Position numbers and translations under genes: made by a program. Positions 1 through 7,136 of a stretch of DNA of 23,231 bases are shown here, piece by piece (within the stretch, counting starts at the first letter, position 1; every line of letters begins with the position of its first letter). The stretch comes from Bacteroidales bacterium (GTDB lineage: Bacteria; Bacteroidota; Bacteroidia; Bacteroidales; ML635J-15): the NCBI GenBank assembly GCA_023228725.1, contig JALOAQ010000042.1, positions 1-23,231 of the forward strand, given 5' to 3'. The notes under the pieces were generated by a model, which ran no database searches, was not told where the DNA came from, and saw nothing but the letters and a program-made list of their open reading frames with translations.

Positions 1-3000
1 GTCCAGGCGATGCCCAATTAAACTCTTTAATTTCTGGATATACTACTAACGATGCAGCAATTTTAGAGTTTGATTTTGTTCCGGCATCTAACATGCTTGA
101 ATTTCAATATGTGTTTGGAAGTGAGGAATATCCTACTTTTGTAGGTGGTAATTATAATGATGTTTTTGGATTTTTTATTTCAGGAGGTCCCGAAAATTAT
201 AATAATGTAAACCTTGCCCTTATACCTGGTACATCAACTCCTGTAAGCATTAATAATGTAAACGCAAATACGAATTCCCAATATTTTATAAATAATGAGT
301 ATAGTCCAAATATAGCGTATAATGGACTTACTACTACTTTAACCGCTAGTAAGCCTGTAACAGCATGCGAAACATATCATATAAAATTAGCTATAGCTGA
401 TGGTCATGATTATATTTATGATTCAGGAGTGTTTTTAAAAGCTAATTCCTTTTCTTCTGGAGAATCTTATACTGTTGAAAGTTTTAATGCTTGGTCTCCT
501 GCATTAAGTGTAATGAGAGGCTGTACTAATTCAATTGAGTTTTGTAGAACTGATGATACGCCGTTAAATCAAGTAGTACCTGTAGAACTATCTATATCCG
601 GAACAGCAGAAATGGGAGTAGATTTTTCAGATATTCCTACAAGTTTTGTTATTCCTGCCGGTCAAGCCTGTGTAACAATAGATTTTGAAGCTTACGATAT
701 CGGAGTTTTAACAGGCGATGTTACTATAGTTTTAAATTTTGAAAATGGTTGTCCTTGTGATGAAAGTCTTACGCAACATACTATAACAATAGTTGATGCA
801 TGTCAAGTAGAAGGGCTTTTAACTAATAATGGACCAATTTGTCTCGGAGATGTGGCTACTTTATCAGTTGATGTTACTGCTGATGAAATGGATTATATTA
901 GTATTGAATGGGGAACTGGAGCAATTGACCAAACCGAAATAAATGTGTCTCCTACCACTACAACTACATACTCTTGTACTATTATTTATCCCTGTGATAC
1001 TATTACTTTACAAACAACTGTGGTTGTAGTTGAGCCTCCCGTGGTAGATTTAGGACCTGATTTTTCTGTAGAAGCTCTAACCACAGCTATTGCTGCTGGA
1101 ATGCAACCTGGAAATACCGGCTTCTGGACTTTTATTTCCGGACCTGGAAATGCCAATATTTCGCCTGCAAATAATACAAATGCTACAGCAACAGTTGATG
1201 TTTTTGGAACTTATACTTTTTCATGGACAGAAACTAGTTTAGCTCCAAATTGTGTTGATTCTGATGAAATAAACATTACTTTTTTCCATATTCCAACGGT
1301 TAGTTTTGAAGCTTCACAAACGCTATGTTATGGTGATAATACAGGGATTACTTTTACTGGTGAGGTCGTTCCAAGTATGGCTTCCTACCAATGGGATTTT
1401 GGTAATGCAACTGTAATTAGTGGAGTAGGACAAGGACCTTATATCGTAAATTTTGGAACACCAGGAAATAATTTGGTAAGCCTTACTGTTACAGAAGCTG
1501 ATGTATCTGTTGTTAATAATATGAATGTATATGTTCCATACCCAATTAATGCTAATGTTACAGCTAATAATGATCCTTGTTTCCAATCTTGTAACGGTTC
1601 AGCAAGCCTTGCTGTAACTGGTGGTACAGCTCCTTATTCTTATTCTTGGGGTTCGACTTCCAACTTTATTGACCATTTATGTAAAGGGGATTATGGTTTA
1701 ACTGTTACTGACGCTCATAATTGTGAGTTTATAACTCAATTTACAATAGATGAACCAGAATTATTAACTCATGATACAAGTTATTATCACGTAAACTGTT
1801 ATGGCGAACATAGTGGAAATGCTACAGTATGGGCTGATGGAGGAAATCCTCCTTATACATACATATGGAGTGATGGATATAATGGTGGAATACATGACGG
1901 AATTGCTGCAGGACATTATACAGTTACTGTTCAAGATAATAACGGATGTACTAACTTTAACCAGTTTACAATTACTCAGCCTAATTTATTGCAAGTTATA
2001 ACTACAGGAGATTTTGAAATTTGTGAAAATCAATCTGTTAATGTTGTTGCACAAGAAATGGGCGGTGTTGGTCCCTATACTTTCTATTGGGATAATGGAG
2101 ATGGTACTGGTTTTGCCTCGGGAGACCAAACTTTTACTGTTGTGCCTCACGAAGATGTTTTATATACAGTATATGTTGAAGATAGTCATGGTTGTATAAG
2201 TAGCTATGCTACAACAGATATCACTGTATCGCCTGAATATCACTTGTCTTTAAATCTAAATCATAACTCTTGCTATCAATCATGTGACGGTTCGGCAGCT
2301 TTGCAAATTCAAGGTGGCTTGCAGCCTTTTCAATTTTCTTGGGCTTCGGATGGACCAAATTTGAATAATCTATGTGCTGGTCTATATACTGTTACAATTA
2401 CTGATAGAATTGGTTGCCGGGCGGATACAATGTTTGTGGTAAATCAACCTCCTTTATTGCAATTAAATGTTCAAACTAATGGTGCTAAATGTTGGTATTC
2501 TGAAAATGGAACTGCCAACGCTATTGTTATAGGCGGAACTCCTCCTTATAATTATGTTTGGTCTAATGATGAAAGAACAGAAAATTTAACTGATGCCCCT
2601 GGTGCTTATCATCTAACTGTAAGTGATGATAATAATTGCAGAGTGTATGGGTCTTCTGTAATTACCTCGCCAGCACCAATAACTGCTCTCGTTTTAACTA
2701 ATCCTACAATTTGTATAGGCGGAGAAGCTTTAGTGGTAGGACAAGCCTCTGGTGGAACGCAACCATATTATTTTCATTGGGAAGGAAGTGACGGAACTGC
2801 TTACGAACATCATCAATTTAATGCCAGCCCAAGACAAACAACTAGATATGATTTAACAATTACGGATAGTAAAGGTTGTACTGTGGACGGATATTATGCC
2901 ACTGTAAAAGTTAAACCTCCTCTAAAAATAGAAAATCTTGGTAATAGCATTAATCATATTTGTGTTGGTGATAGTGCATATATAGAATTAGATATTACTG

Positions 3001-3983
3001 GTGGGAGCGGAGGCCCTTATTTAGTCGTAAATCAAAATGGACAAATTGTAACTTCGCCAATGTATGTGAGCCCTGATATTACTACAGATTATGTATTCGT
3101 AGTTAGTGATATGTGCGAAACACCACCAGATACTGCTAAAATTACTATAGCTGTTGTGCCTAAGCCTGAAGTCGATTTCCAAGCAAATATTTTTGAAGCC
3201 TGCCCAGGTGAGCATATTAATTTTACATCTAATGATACTTTGATAGATGCTAGTTATGTTTGGAGTTTTGGAGACGAAGTGTTTGCTTTTGTGAAAAATC
3301 CAATTCATCATTATATTGATAGCGGAAGATTTGATGTTAGTCTAGAAATTAGAGACCAATACGGATGCAAAGCTAAACTTAAAAAAGAGAAATATTTGCA
3401 AATCTTTCCAAAACCATATGCTAACTTCTCTGCTGACCCTTTAATCGCCGGAATTTTAAATCCAATTATTAGTTTCGAGAATCACTCCGAAGAGGCAGTA
3501 AATTATTTCTGGTATTATGGTGATGGAGATTCTACAATTAATTTTGCTAACCCACAGCATCAATATAGAAATATTGGTGAGTTTGACGTTATGTTAGTAA
3601 GTGAAAATGAATTTAATTGCACAGATACAGCCATAAGAACAATTTTAATTAAAGATGAGTTCTCTATTTATGCACCTACTGCTTTTACACCTAATGGAGA
3701 TGGTGTGAATGATTGTTTTAGAATTTGTGGTAACGGTATCGATAAAAATTCGTTTTTATTGAAAATTTATAATAGATGGGGAGAACTTATGTTTACAACT
3801 GAAGAGTTTGACCCTGATGCTGCTTGTGATACTTGTGGAAAAGGTGCTTGGGATGGAACTAAAGGGAACCGTGAAAAAGGAGATAAATATTTACCTAATG
3901 GCGTTTATTATTGGTATCTATGGTTCAAAGATTATGATTCTATAGGACATGAATTTAGTGGAAATGTGCAACTAATTAGATAA
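1..3983 (+). CDS. T9SS-exported multidomain surface protein (choice-of-anchor L, SprB-like and PKD repeats, type B sorting domain), 5' partial
   Basis: The reading frame is open to the left edge (first codon at base 3), so the start and signal peptide are missing; 1,326 residues are visible. Residues 1-145 match the choice-of-anchor L domain (DAAILEFDF, YVFGSEEYP, NDVFGFFISG). Residues about 150-265 look Calx-beta-like, followed by Ig/PKD-like modules. Residues about 518-893 hold four SprB-like repeats (GG-x-PY-x-Y-x-W, then G-x-Y-x-x-TV-x-D-x-x-x-C), with Ig-like modules interspersed and after them. PKD domains occupy about 1058-1221 (YVWSFGD, YFWYYGDGD). Residues 1222-1326 form a gliding-motility (CHU_C, type B) sorting domain with FTPNGDGVND, IYNRWGE and PNGVYYW. 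Family knowledge implies export by Sec, then by the type IX system, and attachment to or release from the cell surface. The role is probably adhesive or in gliding; the ligand is unknown. The sorting domain has four extra cysteines. Confidence 0.93.
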   Translation, partial: PGDAQLNSLISGYTTNDAAILEFDFVPASNMLEFQYVFGSEEYPTFVGGNYNDVFGFFISGGPENYNNVNLALIPGTSTPVSINNVNANTNSQYFINNEYSPNIAYNGLTTTLTASKPVTACETYHIKLAIADGHDYIYDSGVFLKANSFSSGESYTVESFNAWSPALSVMRGCTNSIEFCRTDDTPLNQVVPVELSISGTAEMGVDFSDIPTSFVIPAGQACVTIDFEAYDIGVLTGDVTIVLNFENGCPCDESLTQHTITIVDACQVEGLLTNNGPICLGDVATLSVDVTADEMDYISIEWGTGAIDQTEINVSPTTTTTYSCTIIYPCDTITLQTTVVVVEPPVVDLGPDFSVEALTTAIAAGMQPGNTGFWTFISGPGNANISPANNTNATATVDVFGTYTFSWTETSLAPNCVDSDEINITFFHIPTVSFEASQTLCYGDNTGITFTGEVVPSMASYQWDFGNATVISGVGQGPYIVNFGTPGNNLVSLTVTEADVSVVNNMNVYVPYPINANVTANNDPCFQSCNGSASLAVTGGTAPYSYSWGSTSNFIDHLCKGDYGLTVTDAHNCEFITQFTIDEPELLTHDTSYYHVNCYGEHSGNATVWADGGNPPYTYIWSDGYNGGIHDGIAAGHYTVTVQDNNGCTNFNQFTITQPNLLQVITTGDFEICENQSVNVVAQEMGGVGPYTFYWDNGDGTGFASGDQTFTVVPHEDVLYTVYVEDSHGCISSYATTDITVSPEYHLSLNLNHNSCYQSCDGSAALQIQGGLQPFQFSWASDGPNLNNLCAGLYTVTITDRIGCRADTMFVVNQPPLLQLNVQTNGAKCWYSENGTANAIVIGGTPPYNYVWSNDERTENLTDAPGAYHLTVSDDNNCRVYGSSVITSPAPITALVLTNPTICIGGEALVVGQASGGTQPYYFHWEGSDGTAYEHHQFNASPRQTTRYDLTITDSKGCTVDGYYATVKVKPPLKIENLGNSINHICVGDSAYIELDITGGSGGPYLVVNQNGQIVTSPMYVSPDITTDYVFVVSDMCETPPDTAKITIAVVPKPEVDFQANIFEACPGEHINFTSNDTLIDASYVWSFGDEVFAFVKNPIHHYIDSGRFDVSLEIRDQYGCKAKLKKEKYLQIFPKPYANFSADPLIAGILNPIISFENHSEEAVNYFWYYGDGDSTINFANPQHQYRNIGEFDVMLVSENEFNCTDTAIRTILIKDEFSIYAPTAFTPNGDGVNDCFRICGNGIDKNSFLLKIYNRWGELMFTTEEFDPDAACDTCGKGAWDGTKGNREKGDKYLPNGVYYWYLWFKDYDSIGHEFSGNVQLIR

Positions 3984-3990
3984 TCTAAAA

Positions 3991-4142
3991 GAGTCTGTGT
4001 CAAAACAACTTTTAAAACAATAAACTTTCAAGGTGTTTGAGAAGTGTTAAAATGCAAGGCTCTGAAATTGAGGACGAAGGAGCGTACAGAAGTACCTGAC
4101 TGAGACCAAATATTGAAAGAAGCAGTTTGACACTTATGAGAC
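3991..4142. repeat. Inverted-repeat-bounded intergenic element, possible dispersed repeat
   Basis: This non-coding stretch lies between two convergent genes. It starts with GTCT then GTGTCAAA (3993-4004) and ends with TTTGACAC then GAGAC (4126-4142), an imperfect inverted repeat about 120 bases apart. Near its centre is a short palindrome, GTAC-AGAA-GTAC (about 4084-4095), in a locally GC-richer stretch that contrasts with the A/T-rich flanks. The layout recalls, from memory only, dispersed palindromic intergenic elements with a GGAGCGTAC core in Bacteroidetes genomes. It could also be a structured RNA or a bidirectional terminator. Only one copy is in this window, so the repeat status is inferred. 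Confidence 0.45.
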
Positions 4143-4152
4143 ATCGCCTTTT

Positions 4153-5055
4153 TTATGACCTTGGATGAAATTGTATTATAGCCTCACGTAAATATTCTCT
4201 ATCAATATGTGTGTAAATTTCTGTGGTACTAATCGACTCATGCCCAAGCATTTCTTGTACAGCACGCAAATCAGCACCGCCCTCAACCAAATGTGTTGCA
4301 AATGAATGCCTAAATGTATGTGGTGAAATGTTTTTTTCTATACCTGCCAATGTACAAGCTTCTTTTACAATATTAAAAATCATTACTCTGGAAAGCTTGC
4401 TGCCACGACGATTTAAAAATAAATAATCATTATTTCCTTTCTTAGGAATAATATGATTCCTAAATGATTTAAGATAATTATCAATTTCGTTTAAAGCAAG
4501 TTTTCCTATTGGAACTAATCGCTGTTTGTCGCCTTTGCCAAGTACTTTTATAAACTCTTCATTAGCAAAAATATTTGAAATTTTTAAATCAGCACATTCC
4601 GAAACGCGTAAACCACAGCTATATAAAACTTCTAAAATTGCCCTGTTTCTATGACCCAAATTAGTACTTACATCTATTGATTTTATTATTAATTCTATTT
4701 CTTTAATTGATAATATTTCCGGCAATTTTCTGCTTAATTTTGGTGCCTCAATTAATTCTGTAGGGTCTTTTTCTATTTTTTCTTCAATTATTAAATATTT
4801 AAAAAATGATTTTAAACCCGAAATTATTCTTGCTTGAGATTTTTCATTTAAGCCACTTTTTGCTATATAAACTAAAAACTCATGTAAATCTGAACTTTCA
4901 ATGTTTGCTAAATCTGTGTTTTTTTTGCTCTCTTCAAGAAATATAATAAGTTTTGAAATATCATCAAGATATGCCATTACTGTGTTCTCTGATAAATTCC
5001 TTTCTAATTTTAAATAAAATTTATAATCATTTATAATATTTTGTGAAGTATCCAT
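4153..5055 (-). CDS. xerD: Tyrosine recombinase XerD
   Basis: This 300-residue tyrosine recombinase has the length and layout of XerC/XerD. An N-terminal SAM-like core-binding domain (about residues 5-90, with the motif LSENTVMAYLDDI) is followed by the catalytic domain. All catalytic positions are visible: R150 (SCGLRVSE), K174 (GKGDKQR), H246 and R249 (HTFRHSFATHL), H272 (LGHESISTTE) and the nucleophile Y281 (IYTHI). Such enzymes resolve chromosome dimers at dif together with a partner recombinase and FtsK. The conserved divergent arrangement with aroQ and the length favour the chromosomal housekeeping enzyme over a phage integrase. XerC is the main alternative name. No good TAnnTTTG element was found on its strand upstream, unlike its neighbours. 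The ATG at 5055 is the only sensible start, and the -33 part of the aroQ promoter overlaps it. Confidence 0.9.
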   Translation of the reverse strand: MDTSQNIINDYKFYLKLERNLSENTVMAYLDDISKLIIFLEESKKNTDLANIESSDLHEFLVYIAKSGLNEKSQARIISGLKSFFKYLIIEEKIEKDPTELIEAPKLSRKLPEILSIKEIELIIKSIDVSTNLGHRNRAILEVLYSCGLRVSECADLKISNIFANEEFIKVLGKGDKQRLVPIGKLALNEIDNYLKSFRNHIIPKKGNNDYLFLNRRGSKLSRVMIFNIVKEACTLAGIEKNISPHTFRHSFATHLVEGGADLRAVQEMLGHESISTTEIYTHIDREYLREAIIQFHPRS

Positions 5056-5083
5056 TGTTTTAAGCTAATATTTTATAATTTTG
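5055..5083 (+). promoter_or_regulatory. Bacteroidetes-type promoter of aroQ
   Basis: TTG at 5055-5057 and TAATTTTG at 5076-5083 are 18 bases apart and match the -33 TTTG / -7 TAnnTTTG pattern of Bacteroidetes promoters. The -7 element ends 21 bases before the aroQ ATG, so the leader would be about 15 nt. The -33 part overlaps the first codon of the divergent xerD. Confidence 0.6.
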
Positions 5084-5104
5084 AAAGAAATATTTTGCAA
5101 TTTA

Positions 5105-5524
5105 ATGAAAATTTTAATAATAAATGGTCCCAACCTTGGAAATATTGGAAAAAGAGAGATAAAAATTTATGGTAATGATAATTTTCTTGTGTATTTAGAA
5201 AGTTTAAAATCCCATTTTCCTGAATTTGAAATTTCTTATTTTCAATCTCATATAGAAGGAGAAATTATCTCAAAACTACATGAATCTAATAATAAAATTG
5301 ATGGCATAGTTTTAAATGCAGGTGCTTTTTCTCATACTTCTGTCGCTATTCGGGATGCCGTTGCTGCAATAGAAACGCCAGTTGTAATGCTTCATATTTC
5401 TAATGTTTATGCAAGAGAAAAATTTAGATTTACTAATATTATTGCTCCTGTTTGTAAAGGAATAATTACAGGTTTTGGACTAAATTCCTATAAATTAGCT
5501 TTAGAAAGTTTTAAACACTTATAA
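5105..5524 (+). CDS. aroQ: Type II 3-dehydroquinate dehydratase
   Basis: The enzyme converts 3-dehydroquinate to 3-dehydroshikimate in the cytosol, the third step of the shikimate pathway. From the ATG at 5105 the protein is 139 residues, slightly short but normal for the compact dodecameric type II family. An in-frame ATG at 5081 lies inside the promoter, and the family starts at MKILIINGPN, so 5105 is chosen. The active-site set is visible: R17 and the catalytic Y22 (KREIKIYG), N71 (LNAGAFSHTS), H77, H97 (LHISNVYAREKFR) and R104. The usual NLNLLG loop reads LGNIG here, a small variation near the lid. Its stop shares the palindrome TTATAA with the stop of the convergent peptidase gene, so the two coding regions overlap by six bases with no terminator between them. 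Confidence 0.93.
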   Translation: MKILIINGPNLGNIGKREIKIYGNDNFLVYLESLKSHFPEFEISYFQSHIEGEIISKLHESNNKIDGIVLNAGAFSHTSVAIRDAVAAIETPVVMLHISNVYAREKFRFTNIIAPVCKGIITGFGLNSYKLALESFKHL

Positions 5525-6286
5525 TAAAGCTTTTACAACCCTTAAATTGTGAGTATATCTCTTTAATTCTTTATTATAAATCCCTTGATGATCAATGCGG
5601 TCAATTCTTACTTTACCCGAAGCATGAATGATTTTTCCTGTCTCGTAAATTATGCCAACATGAGTAATATTTCCTTCTTCATCATCAAAAAATGCTAAAT
5701 CTCCTGGCTTAGCTTCAGTAATAAAATTCCGCGTATGCCCTAAAGCAATTTGTTGAGATGCGTTTCTAGGTAATTGTATTCCAACTAAAGAATATAAAAA
5801 TTGAGAAAGTCCTGAACAATCAATGCCCCAAGCTGTACGACCACCCCATAAATATGGAGAATTTAGTAAGTCATAAGCAAACTTAACAATAGTTTCAGCT
5901 TTGTTTTCAAAAGTTAAAAATTCAAAATTTTCTGCTAACTTATATTTATTCTCATTAATTTGAAATTCTGTTTTATTTTTAGGTAATAAAGCTCCGTTTG
6001 GAAGAAAAATGGTAGAATTATTTATGCTAATTCTTGTTTGTTGAGGTAATATATAGGCATTTTTAAAATTTTCTAAAATTGCATTTTCCTTCTGTATAAA
6101 ACTAATACAATCTGTATCAACCCAGCCTTCATAATCATCGTGAAATAATCTAACTTTTGTCCAATCTTCTTTATGTATCAGTATTTCAAATAATTCACCA
6201 AAAAGTAGCTGATTAAGCATTTCACTTTTGTGCGACATCCCACTTCTTAGTGGAATATATGCTAATTCACAAATTCCTATACGCAT
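5519..6286 (-). CDS. NlpC/P60 (C40) cysteine peptidase with SH3-like domains
   Basis: This 255-residue protein has a bacterial SH3-like region (residues about 25-65, GELFEIL and GWVDTD), a second probable SH3-like segment (about 75-125), and a C-terminal NlpC/P60 domain (about 130-255). The catalytic Cys157 is in GIDCSGLSQFLYSL, His209 in ITHVGIIYE and the third polar residue His221 in IIHASG. Relatives (YkfC-type) cleave D-gamma-glutamyl-diamino acid bonds in peptidoglycan peptides. No signal peptide or lipobox is visible, which fits a cytosolic enzyme recycling imported muropeptides, though other export cannot be excluded. A longer in-frame start exists at 6310, but it falls inside the candidate promoter at 6308-6315, so the ATG at 6286 (MRIGICELAY) is preferred. 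Confidence 0.88.
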   Translation of the reverse strand: MRIGICELAYIPLRSGMSHKSEMLNQLLFGELFEILIHKEDWTKVRLFHDDYEGWVDTDCISFIQKENAILENFKNAYILPQQTRISINNSTIFLPNGALLPKNKTEFQINENKYKLAENFEFLTFENKAETIVKFAYDLLNSPYLWGGRTAWGIDCSGLSQFLYSLVGIQLPRNASQQIALGHTRNFITEAKPGDLAFFDDEEGNITHVGIIYETGKIIHASGKVRIDRIDHQGIYNKELKRYTHNLRVVKALL

Positions 6287-6307
6287 GTTTAAGTTTTTAA
6301 AACTTTT

Positions 6308-6315
6308 CAAAAGTA
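6308..6315 (-). promoter_or_regulatory. -7 element for the NlpC/P60 gene
   Basis: TACTTTTG on the minus strand matches TAnnTTTG. It ends 21 bases before the ATG at 6286. No clear -33 TTTG is present. Confidence 0.45.
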
Positions 6316-6375
6316 TAAATAAATTATCGGAATAAATAAATAATTTTTTAACAAAATGGTTTTAATAACTAATAT

Positions 6376-6672
6376 TTACTTAATTTCCAAAATTTCAACC
6401 CAGCCATTACTAGGATAAACTAACATGCAATTTGAAATTGAACACTCAATTGTGCAATTTTCTATCTTTTTTACTAAAACCCTAATTTTATCGCCATTTT
6501 CATAATTGTCTAATAAATTATAATTACAAACACGGTAAGATTTGTTATAATTTTTTATATATATTCCTGTGCAGTTTTTTATTACTGTCATTTCAGTATT
6601 AATTTTTTTACATGAATTAAGTGTAAAAAACAAAAATATTATTAAAATTGATAGTCTAATTATTGTTTTCAT
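6376..6672 (-). CDS. Small cysteine-rich lipoprotein, function unknown
   Basis: From the ATG at 6672 the protein is 98 residues. It begins with a charged n-region and a hydrophobic stretch ending in the lipobox LNSC with the acylated Cys at 21, so it should be a lipoprotein. The mature part has five more cysteines (in KNC, RVC, ENC, IEC and SNC), an NCTGIYIKN motif early and GWVEILEIK at the end. This spacing is reminiscent of short uncharacterised Bacteroidetes proteins, but I cannot name a function. The in-frame ATG at 6693 would sit only 9 bases from the -7 element at 6703-6710 and would add residues before the signal peptide, so 6672 is preferred. It is read in the same direction as the NlpC/P60 gene but probably from its own promoter. 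Confidence 0.75.
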   Translation of the reverse strand: MKTIIRLSILIIFLFFTLNSCKKINTEMTVIKNCTGIYIKNYNKSYRVCNYNLLDNYENGDKIRVLVKKIENCTIECSISNCMLVYPSNGWVEILEIK

Positions 6673-6702
6673 CACTTTATAAATAAAATCCAAGTCTTTC
6701 TA

Positions 6703-6710
6703 CAAAGATA
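6703..6710 (-). promoter_or_regulatory. -7 element for the small lipoprotein gene
   Basis: TATCTTTG on the minus strand matches TAnnTTTG and ends 30 bases before the chosen ATG at 6672. A -33 element is not obvious. Confidence 0.45.
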
Positions 6711-6844
6711 ATATTTTTAATTTAATCTAGCGTTTGCGTAAGAAATATTGATTTATTTTAAGTGGAAATTAACAGTAATAAAGATAGAAAATATTTGGTT
6801 TTCAATTTTATAAAATTTGATAAATTATTAAACAATAAATAAAT

Positions 6845-6852
6845 TAAACTTG
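6845..6852 (+). promoter_or_regulatory. Weak -7 element before the 56-residue ORF
   Basis: TAAACTTG followed by C differs from TAnnTTTG at one position and ends 31 bases before the ATG at 6884. A TTTG upstream is 25 bases away, longer than usual. Weak candidate. Confidence 0.25.
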
Positions 6853-6883
6853 CGTTTTAATTAAAAATAAATCGGACTTGCCT

Positions 6884-7054
6884 ATGCAAAACAACTACAT
6901 TTATTATTACATTTTTAATTCAGAATTTCAAAATTACTTTCAAGAAGCTATAATTGATTTCAATGAAATTGATGCCGAAAGCGAAGTTCTGGATTTATTG
7001 CCCGAATTTTCACCAGATGATTCGGTTTTAGAAAAAATCTTTGAGTTATTATAA
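6884..7054 (+). CDS. Small acidic hypothetical protein, 56 residues
   Basis: The frame runs from ATG at 6884 to TAA at 7052-7054. The predicted protein has 13 acidic residues, one lysine and no arginine, an N-terminal aromatic patch (YIYYYIF) and an acidic C-terminal half (FSPDDSVLEKIFELL). I do not recognise a family. In favour of a real gene are a clean start-to-stop frame in an otherwise empty A/T-rich gap, the strong hairpin with T-run just after the stop, and protein-like composition with GAA/GAT codons. It is alone on its strand, between the divergent lipoprotein gene and the convergent hemW. A structured non-coding RNA that includes this frame is an alternative. Confidence 0.55.
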   Translation: MQNNYIYYYIFNSEFQNYFQEAIIDFNEIDAESEVLDLLPEFSPDDSVLEKIFELL

Positions 7055-7064
7055 ACTCAAAATT

Positions 7065-7098
7065 AAAAGAGATTGCTTTTGAGTAGTCTCTTTTTTTT
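7065..7098 (+). terminator. Rho-independent terminator after the acidic ORF
   Basis: AAAAGAGA at 7065-7072 pairs with TCTCTTTT at 7087-7094 around a 14-base loop, and the T-run continues to 7098. A competing 8-bp hairpin (ACTCAAAA 7055-7062 with TTTTGAGT 7077-7084) is interlocked with it. It lies between the convergent ORF and hemW. Confidence 0.7.
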
Positions 7099-7136
7099 GA
7101 TAAATATTTTTGAAAATTTCTGATTATAACTTATTA

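Noticed and set aside
1323..1586. Minus-strand ORF inside the surface protein gene
   Set aside because: Unlike any family I know, no promoter or start context, and the plus-strand frame is clearly coding through the region.
1554..2679. Repeats in the surface protein as recent tandem DNA duplication
   Set aside because: The SprB-like units share protein motifs but have diverged strongly at base level, so they are old domain repeats.
4153..5055. Tyrosine recombinase next to an inverted-repeat element as a sign of an integrated mobile element
   Set aside because: The enzyme has XerD length and residues and sits divergent from aroQ, a conserved chromosomal arrangement. No attachment-site duplication or cargo genes are visible.
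5081..5104. Longer start for aroQ at 5081
   Set aside because: It lies within the -7 promoter element, and the family begins at the ATG at 5105.
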